Assembly: GCA_902782655.1 (NCBI GenBank)
Contig: CACZNY010000044.1
Span: 1 to 11,150 of the forward strand
Origin: an uncultured Lachnospiraceae bacterium
Lineage (GTDB): Bacteria; Bacillota; Clostridia; Lachnospirales; Lachnospiraceae
Direction of reading: 5' to 3'
DNA: 11,150 bases
The first letter of the stretch is position 1; every line of letters begins with the position of its first letter. Positions 7,801 to 11,150 of this stretch are shown in pieces. Position numbers and translations under genes: made by a program. The notes under the pieces are model-generated. The model was not told the origin of the DNA, did no database searches, and saw nothing but the letters and a program-made list of their open reading frames with translations.

Positions 7801-8330
7801 CTGTTGATCTTATGATGGGCGAAGAGGGGGCTGTGCCCAATGTTGCCGATGGGGCAACGGAGACTATAGGGGGCTTAATTTCCAATGTTTCGTTAAAACA
7901 GACAAAGAAAGGGGATACATTCGCTATTCTTACCATTGAAGATCTCGTGGGCTCGATCGAGGTCTTTGTATGGCCTGATATCTACCGAAAGTATAAGGAA
8001 ATGCTGCGGACAGATCAGAAGATTTTTGTTACGGGACGTGTACGGCTGCAGGATGAGCAGGATGCCTCGCTGACAGCAAATAATGTCTGTCTGTTTGAGG
8101 ATATGCCTGTTAAGATTTATATCAAATTTAATGATATAGAGGCATATGAAGACAATAACAAAAAGCTTATGAGTATATTAAATGCAGGCGACGAGGGGAA
8201 GGATTCCGTTATAATATATCTGGAAAACACGAAACAGCAGAAGGTTCTGAGGATAAAAGTGATCGCCTCCGATGTCCTGCAGCATTTGCAGGAAGCGTTC
8301 GGAGGCGATAACGTGGCTTTGATCGATTAG
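4872..8330 (+). CDS. dnaE: DNA polymerase III alpha subunit, DnaE type
   Basis: A replicative C-family polymerase of 1152 residues. The N-terminal PHP domain opens [13 protein letters not shown] and shows all the expected metal ligands: His5, His7, Asp40-His41, Glu66, His88, Cys138, Asp206 and His208, so it may be catalytically active as a metal-dependent exonuclease or similar. The polymerase core includes [10 protein letters not shown], the catalytic PDIDVDF (397-403) and the third acidic residue Asp551 in [10 protein letters not shown]. Helix-hairpin-helix and tau-binding regions follow [15 protein letters not shown]. An OB fold (about 995-1075; [27 protein letters not shown] is split across it) and a small C-terminal domain complete the usual DnaE order. 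There is no embedded DEDD exonuclease, so this is not PolC. The start at 4872 is preferred because homologues begin at MSFVHL; upstream in-frame GTG 4842 and ATG 4845 would add unrelated residues and lie inside the promoter. It converges on metK with a 4-bp overlap. Confidence 0.96.
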   Translation: MSFVHLHTHTEYSLLDGSNKIKEYVSRIKELGMNAAAITDHGVMYGVIDFYKECLEQGIKPVIGCEVYVANGSRFDREISRGEDRFYHLILLAENNTGYQNLMKIVSIGFTEGFYYKPRVDKETLRTFHEGLICSSACLAGEIARALDNRFFDQAEKAALEYLEIFGRGNFFLELQDHLDGEQTLVNQGLIQLSRKLDIPLIATNDCHYTYPEDAKPHDLLLCIQTGKKLSDEDRMRYPGGQYYVKSEEEMRDLFAFIPEALDNTQKIADRCNVEIEFHRTKLPHFDIPETFSSSWDYLCYLAYEGLRDKYPDDDGRIKERLDFELSVIRRMGYVDYFLIVWDYINYAKTHDIPVGPGRGSAAGAILSYCLDITTLEPTRYALLFERFLNPERVSMPDIDVDFAPEGRQQVIDYVVGKYGRSKCVQIVTFGTLQARGVLRDVCRVMDLPYARGDQLARLVPAELGMTLAKAMEQNSEFRELYESDEEVKNIVDMSLRLEGLPRHTSIHAAGILITPEDADRYVPLSKQSGGEITTQYTMVTLEELGLLKMDFLGLRTLTVIKDAAEAAMQRNPGLSIDIDTIDLNDINVLDYISTGQTDGIFQIESGGMKAFMKRLKPRSLEDIIAGIALYRPGPMDFIPRYIKGKNDPNSIGYETEELVPILEATYGCIVYQEQVMQIFQSLAGYSLGQADNIRRAMSKKKQYVIDENRHSFIYGDPDQNIQGCVQRGISESAADRIYDSMNDFAKYAFNKSHSASYAVVTMQTAWLKYYYPVEFMAATLTSYLDNSVKVAEYILVCREMKIGILPPDINEGYSVFTASGERNIRYGMSAVKGLGRPVINAIVEEREKNGRYRDIKDFIDRICGREVNKRAVENLIKAGAMDTLPGNRKQKLMVYNTLMDSAASERKNSIAGQMTLFDLMGDGDAAAVTVFSLPEVGDLPEEIRLAYEKEVLGVYISGHPLQAYENLWKKNITKRTVDLMMGEEGAVPNVADGATETIGGLISNVSLKQTKKGDTFAILTIEDLVGSIEVFVWPDIYRKYKEMLRTDQKIFVTGRVRLQDEQDASLTANNVCLFEDMPVKIYIKFNDIEAYEDNNKKLMSILNAGDEGKDSVIIYLENTKQQKVLRIKVIASDVLQHLQEAFGGDNVALID
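8262..8309 (-). terminator. Long inverted repeat inside the 3' end of dnaE, candidate metK terminator
   Basis: An 11-bp perfect arm pair (8262-8272 with 8299-8309, ATCGCCTCCGA/TCGGAGGCGAT) encloses a second 6-bp pair (CCTGCA 8276-8281 with TGCAGG 8287-8292). On the minus strand the structure is followed by CACTTTTATCC, a short T-run, and it lies about 18 bases past the metK stop. In the plus direction no T-run follows. The sequence also encodes dnaE residues, so terminator function is inferred. Confidence 0.5.
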
Positions 8331-9508
8331 ATATATTTCCTTAAAGCGTCGACTTTATCCAGCTTTTCCCAGGGAAGATCCAGATCGTTCCTTCCGAAAT
8401 GTCCGTAAGCAGAGGTCTGTTTGTATATGGGACGGCGAAGGTCGAGCATTTTTATTATCCCTGCGGGTCTTAAGTCAAAATTCTCTCTTATTATCCCTAC
8501 AAGTTTTTCATCCGTGATCTTACCCGTACCGAAAGTATCTACCATTACAGAAGTGGGCTGAGCCACTCCGATGGCATATGAGAGTTGTATCTCACACCTG
8601 TCCGCAAGTCCGGCAGCAACAATATTCTTTGCCACATATCTTGCTGCATATGCTGCGGAACGGTCAACCTTGGTGCAGTCCTTTCCGGAGAAGGCGCCGC
8701 CGCCGTGACGTGCATATCCGCCGTAGGTATCGACTATTATCTTACGTCCCGTAAGGCCTGCATCTCCGTGAGGCCCGCCTATCACAAAGCGTCCGGTGGG
8801 ATTGATGAAGTACTTGGTGTCAGCATCAATGAGCTCCTTGGGCAGAACCGGGTCGAATACATATTTTCTGATATCATCATGGATCTGCTCCTGAGTCACA
8901 TCCTCGTCGTGCTGGGTGGAAAGAACGACCGCTTCGAGACGCAGAGGTTTGCCATCTTCGCCGTATTCCACTGATACCTGGCTTTTGCCGTCGGGCCTTA
9001 AATACTTCAGGGTTCCGTCTTTTCTTACCTTTGTAAGCTGAAGGCAGAGTTTATGCGCCAGGGAAATGGGATAGGGCATATACTCCTCTGTCTCGTTTGT
9101 GGCGAAACCGAACATCATGCCCTGATCTCCTGCTCCGGTATCCAGATCGTCAGTAAGGCTTCCCTTTCTGGCCTCCAGCGCCTTGTCGACGCCCATGGCG
9201 ATATCAGAGGACTGCTCATCTATTGCGACCAGAACGGCACAGGTATTGCCGTCGAAGCCGTATTCTGATTTCGTATAACCGATCTCTTTGATAGTATCCC
9301 TTGCTATCTTCTGCATATCTATATATGCATTTGTCGTGATTTCGCCCGTTATCAGAACGAAGCCTGTGCAGCACGCCGTTTCACAGGCAACTCTGCTCAT
9401 GGGATCTGCTGCCATGCAGGCATCAAGTATGGCATCCGATACCGCATCACAGACTTTGTCGGGATGTCCCTCGGTAACGGATTCGGATGTAAATAATCTT
9501 TTCTCCAT
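8327..9508 (-). CDS. metK: S-adenosylmethionine synthetase (methionine adenosyltransferase)
   Basis: Makes S-adenosylmethionine from methionine and ATP, releasing phosphate and pyrophosphate; cytoplasmic, normally a tetramer. The 393 residues match the family length. Signature motifs: EGHPDKVCD (13-21) with His15 and Asp17; [10 protein letters not shown] (125-134), the adenine/methionine-site signature; [13 protein letters not shown] (244-256); and the phosphate-binding loop GGGAFSGKD (269-277) followed by [12 protein letters not shown]. No key residue is missing. The ATG at 9508 has GGAAGG six bases upstream. Expression should be turned down when SAM is plentiful, through the riboswitch and terminator in its leader. 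Its stop codon overlaps that of dnaE, so the two messages are complementary at their 3' ends. Confidence 0.97.
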   Translation of the reverse strand: MEKRLFTSESVTEGHPDKVCDAVSDAILDACMAADPMSRVACETACCTGFVLITGEITTNAYIDMQKIARDTIKEIGYTKSEYGFDGNTCAVLVAIDEQSSDIAMGVDKALEARKGSLTDDLDTGAGDQGMMFGFATNETEEYMPYPISLAHKLCLQLTKVRKDGTLKYLRPDGKSQVSVEYGEDGKPLRLEAVVLSTQHDEDVTQEQIHDDIRKYVFDPVLPKELIDADTKYFINPTGRFVIGGPHGDAGLTGRKIIVDTYGGYARHGGGAFSGKDCTKVDRSAAYAARYVAKNIVAAGLADRCEIQLSYAIGVAQPTSVMVDTFGTGKITDEKLVGIIRENFDLRPAGIIKMLDLRRPIYKQTSAYGHFGRNDLDLPWEKLDKVDALRKYI

Positions 9509-9532
9509 TTGTATCCTTCCTTTCTTCTTTTA

Positions 9533-9559
9533 AATTTGAAAAGTCCGCCAGAGGCGGAC
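9533..9559 (-). terminator. Riboswitch-controlled terminator in the metK leader
   Basis: On the minus strand GTCCGCC, a TCT loop and GGCGGAC form a perfect 7-bp GC-rich stem, followed by TTTTCAAATTT. It sits between the SAM aptamer and the metK ribosome binding site. AGAGG in the 3' strand of aptamer helix P1 can pair with CCTCT in the 5' arm and loop, giving a plausible competing antiterminator. Confidence 0.85.
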
Positions 9560-9577
9560 CCGATCATCATAATCAAA

Positions 9578-9696
9578 TCCTCTCATTGTTCGATCACTCG
9601 CTCAAGGTTGGCACCTTCCATCTGATACAATATCAGCGTCAGGGGTTGCCGTGGCTTCACAGATCCTTTGCATCTCCACCACTCTTAATAAGAAGA
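9578..9696 (-). ncRNA. SAM-I (S-box) riboswitch
   Basis: The minus strand shows the SAM-I core in order: P1 5' strand TCTTCTTATT (9696-9687), then AAGAGTGGTGGAG, the conserved GAAGCCACGGCAACC, a P3 hairpin CTGATA/TATCAG, GGAAGGTGCCAACC, and P1 3' strand AATGAGAGGA (9587-9578), which pairs with the 5' strand over 10 bp including two G-U. SAM binding stabilises P1 and frees the downstream terminator, shutting off metK: feedback control by the product of the gene. I recognised it by motifs, not by a covariance search. Confidence 0.95.
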
Positions 9697-9713
9697 ACGT
9701 CAAATATGAAGTT

Positions 9714-9758
9714 TTGATTAATGTAACGCTTAAATGATATACTATCTCACGATATAAT
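9714..9758 (+). promoter_or_regulatory. Promoter region of the HerA-like ATPase gene
   Basis: Two candidates: TTGATT (9714-9719), 18 bases, TATACT (9738-9743); or a perfect -10 TATAAT (9753-9758) with a poor -35 TTAAAT (9730-9735). Starts near 9750 or 9765 would give a leader of roughly 45-60 bases. Confidence 0.5.
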
Positions 9759-9762
9759 GCAA
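9734..9762 (-). promoter_or_regulatory. Probable metK promoter
   Basis: On the minus strand TTGCAT (9762-9757), 17 bases, TATCAT (9739-9734). The predicted start near 9727 is about 30 bases before the riboswitch P1. The -35 is weak, but no better promoter lies upstream of the aptamer. It overlaps promoter elements for the opposite gene. Confidence 0.45.
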
Positions 9763-9808
9763 GGAAACAATTGAAAAGCAAAATGTATTTATTTCAGAGG
9801 AGAATGCC

Positions 9809-11150
9809 ATGTATACAGATAATATGATCCGCATAGGAATGAAAGATGACGGGGAAAACATTTATATCAATCCATCCATGTGCTGCAGGCACGGGCTTAT
9901 AGCGGGAGCTACGGGATCCGGTAAGACGATCACGCTGAAGGTGCTTGCCGAATCCTTTTCCGATATGGGGGTTCCGGTTTTTCTTGCCGATGTAAAGGGG
10001 GATCTGGCCGGTATGTGCATGCCGGGAGAAGACAATGAGGATATGCAGCGGAGAAAGGAACGGTTCGGGCTCTCCGATACGGTCTTTGAATATCACGGAT
10101 ATCCTTGCTGCTTCTGGGATTTATATGGGAAAAAGGGCATTCCGCTAAGAACAACAGTATCAGAAATGGGTCCGGATCTTATGTCTGCCGTGCTCGGACT
10201 GAACGATCTTCAGACCGCACTGCTCAATATTGTATATAAAATAGCCGATGACCAGGGGCTTTTGCTCATTGACACCAAGGATCTGAAGGCGATACTAAAC
10301 TACGTGTCTGATAATCATAAAGAGTTTGAAGCCGAATACGGAAAGATAGCTCCGGTCTCCATAGCAGCGATCGTGAGAGAGGTCGTTGCGCTGGAGATGA
10401 AGGGAGCCGAGCAGTTTTTCGGAGAGCCTGCCATTAATATAAGGGATTTCTTTTCTACGGGGCCTGAAGGCAGGGGAGTCATAAATATACTCGACTCATC
10501 CTCGCTTATAAATGATACAACGCTTTATTCAATGTTTATGATGTATCTCTTGTCTGAGCTTTTCGAAACACTTCCGGAGGTGGGAGATCTGGCGAAGCCT
10601 AAATTTGTATTCTTTTTTGATGAGGCTCATCTTCTTTTCAAGGGAGCTTCCAAGGAGCTCATAACAAAAATAGAGCAGGTAGTGAAGCTTATCAGATCCA
10701 AAGGGATCGGGGTATTTTTTGCGACACAGAATCCGTCCGATATTCCTGACGCCGTGATGAACCAGCTGGGTAATAAGATAGAGCATGCTCTTCATGCGTA
10801 TACTCCGGCGGAGCAAAAGAAAGTAAGGGCGGCAGCCGAAGGACTGAGAGAGAATCCGGAATTTAATACATATGAGACCCTGATGGCATTGGGTACTGGA
10901 GAGGCAGTCGTTTCCTTCCTTGGAGAGGATGGGGTGCCTTCGCTTGCCCAAAAGGTCTCCATTCTCCCGCCCCAGAGCCAGATGGGAGAGATAAGTGAGG
11001 AATCCCGCGAATCAGAGATCAAAAGCTCTGTCCTTTATTCTAAGTATGCCGAGAGCTATGATCCGGATTCGGCATATGAATTCCTTAAGAGAAAGGGGAT
11101 AGAGGACGAGGAAGCGAGGGAAGCGGCTCTTAAGGCTGCGGAAGAAGAAA
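9809..11150 (+). CDS. HerA-like ATPase, DUF853/YjgR family (C-terminus cut by window edge)
   Basis: The frame is open from ATG 9809 to the window end (447 codons, no stop). AGGAG at 9798-9802 is six bases before the start; a nearby ATG at 9804 is in another frame and stops soon. Residues 33-40 are a Walker A GATGSGKT. Residues around 271 form the Walker B FFFDEAHLLF with Asp271 and Glu272. A sensor-like FFATQNPSDIP follows at about 303-313. The stretch LFETLPEVGDLAKPKFVFFFDEAH, given here in part as LFETLPEVGDL, together with EQFFGEPA, RGVINILDSSSL and KLIRSKGIGVFFATQN, matches my memory of YjgR/DUF853 proteins, cytoplasmic relatives of the HerA/FtsK hexameric ATPases. YjgR function is not established. 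A glutamate-rich helix is reached at the right edge; the family's remaining C-terminal part should lie beyond. Confidence 0.88.
   Translation, partial: MYTDNMIRIGMKDDGENIYINPSMCCRHGLIAGATGSGKTITLKVLAESFSDMGVPVFLADVKGDLAGMCMPGEDNEDMQRRKERFGLSDTVFEYHGYPCCFWDLYGKKGIPLRTTVSEMGPDLMSAVLGLNDLQTALLNIVYKIADDQGLLLIDTKDLKAILNYVSDNHKEFEAEYGKIAPVSIAAIVREVVALEMKGAEQFFGEPAINIRDFFSTGPEGRGVINILDSSSLINDTTLYSMFMMYLLSELFETLPEVGDLAKPKFVFFFDEAHLLFKGASKELITKIEQVVKLIRSKGIGVFFATQNPSDIPDAVMNQLGNKIEHALHAYTPAEQKKVRAAAEGLRENPEFNTYETLMALGTGEAVVSFLGEDGVPSLAQKVSILPPQSQMGEISEESRESEIKSSVLYSKYAESYDPDSAYEFLKRKGIEDEEAREAALKAAEEE

Noticed and set aside
9809..11150. A HerA-based anti-phage defence system
   Set aside because: The sequence fits the YjgR/DUF853 branch, not the HerA of Sir2-HerA or NurA-HerA pairs, and no partner or mobile-element gene is visible.

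Overview
The window looks like ordinary chromosome of a Gram-positive Clostridia member, most probably Lachnospiraceae. Reasons: moderate GC with heavy AGG/AGA/ATA codon use, AGGAGG-type ribosome binding sites, consensus sigma-A promoters, a small RelQ-type alarmone synthetase, a SAM-I riboswitch in front of metK, and a DnaE alpha subunit with a complete set of PHP metal ligands. No mobile element, CRISPR array, tRNA or rRNA is visible. The taxonomic call is inference from gene content and protein style, not from a search.

Layout, left to right: the first codons of a GntR-family regulator (minus strand, cut by the left edge) diverge from a relQ-like (p)ppGpp synthetase followed by a small conserved-looking protein (220-1117). 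After an AT-rich gap holding a good promoter comes a two-gene unit: an unrecognised tail-anchored coiled-coil protein and murA (1442-3592), ended by a rho-independent terminator. An HD-GYP protein (3695-4783, minus) converges on murA and diverges from dnaE (4872-8330, plus). dnaE runs tail to tail into metK (8327-9508, minus), overlapping it by 4 bp. metK is preceded by a SAM-I riboswitch with a transcription terminator, and diverges from a HerA-like DUF853/YjgR-type ATPase (from 9809), which runs off the right edge.

Two genes concern second messengers: the alarmone synthetase and the HD-GYP protein (probable cyclic-di-GMP phosphodiesterase). The others are mostly housekeeping: peptidoglycan precursor synthesis, replication, and SAM synthesis.

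The less ordinary parts are regulatory. The HD-GYP and dnaE promoters are interlocked on opposite strands. The dnaE promoter predicts a start at or within a base or two of the ATG, that is, a leaderless message. The metK and HerA-like promoters also appear to overlap. A 31-bp imperfect palindrome covers the start region of the GntR gene. A long inverted repeat lies inside the last codons of dnaE, where it could terminate metK transcription. Two proteins have no recognised function: the 76-residue protein after relQ and the tail-anchored protein before murA. No obviously new defence or mobile system was found.
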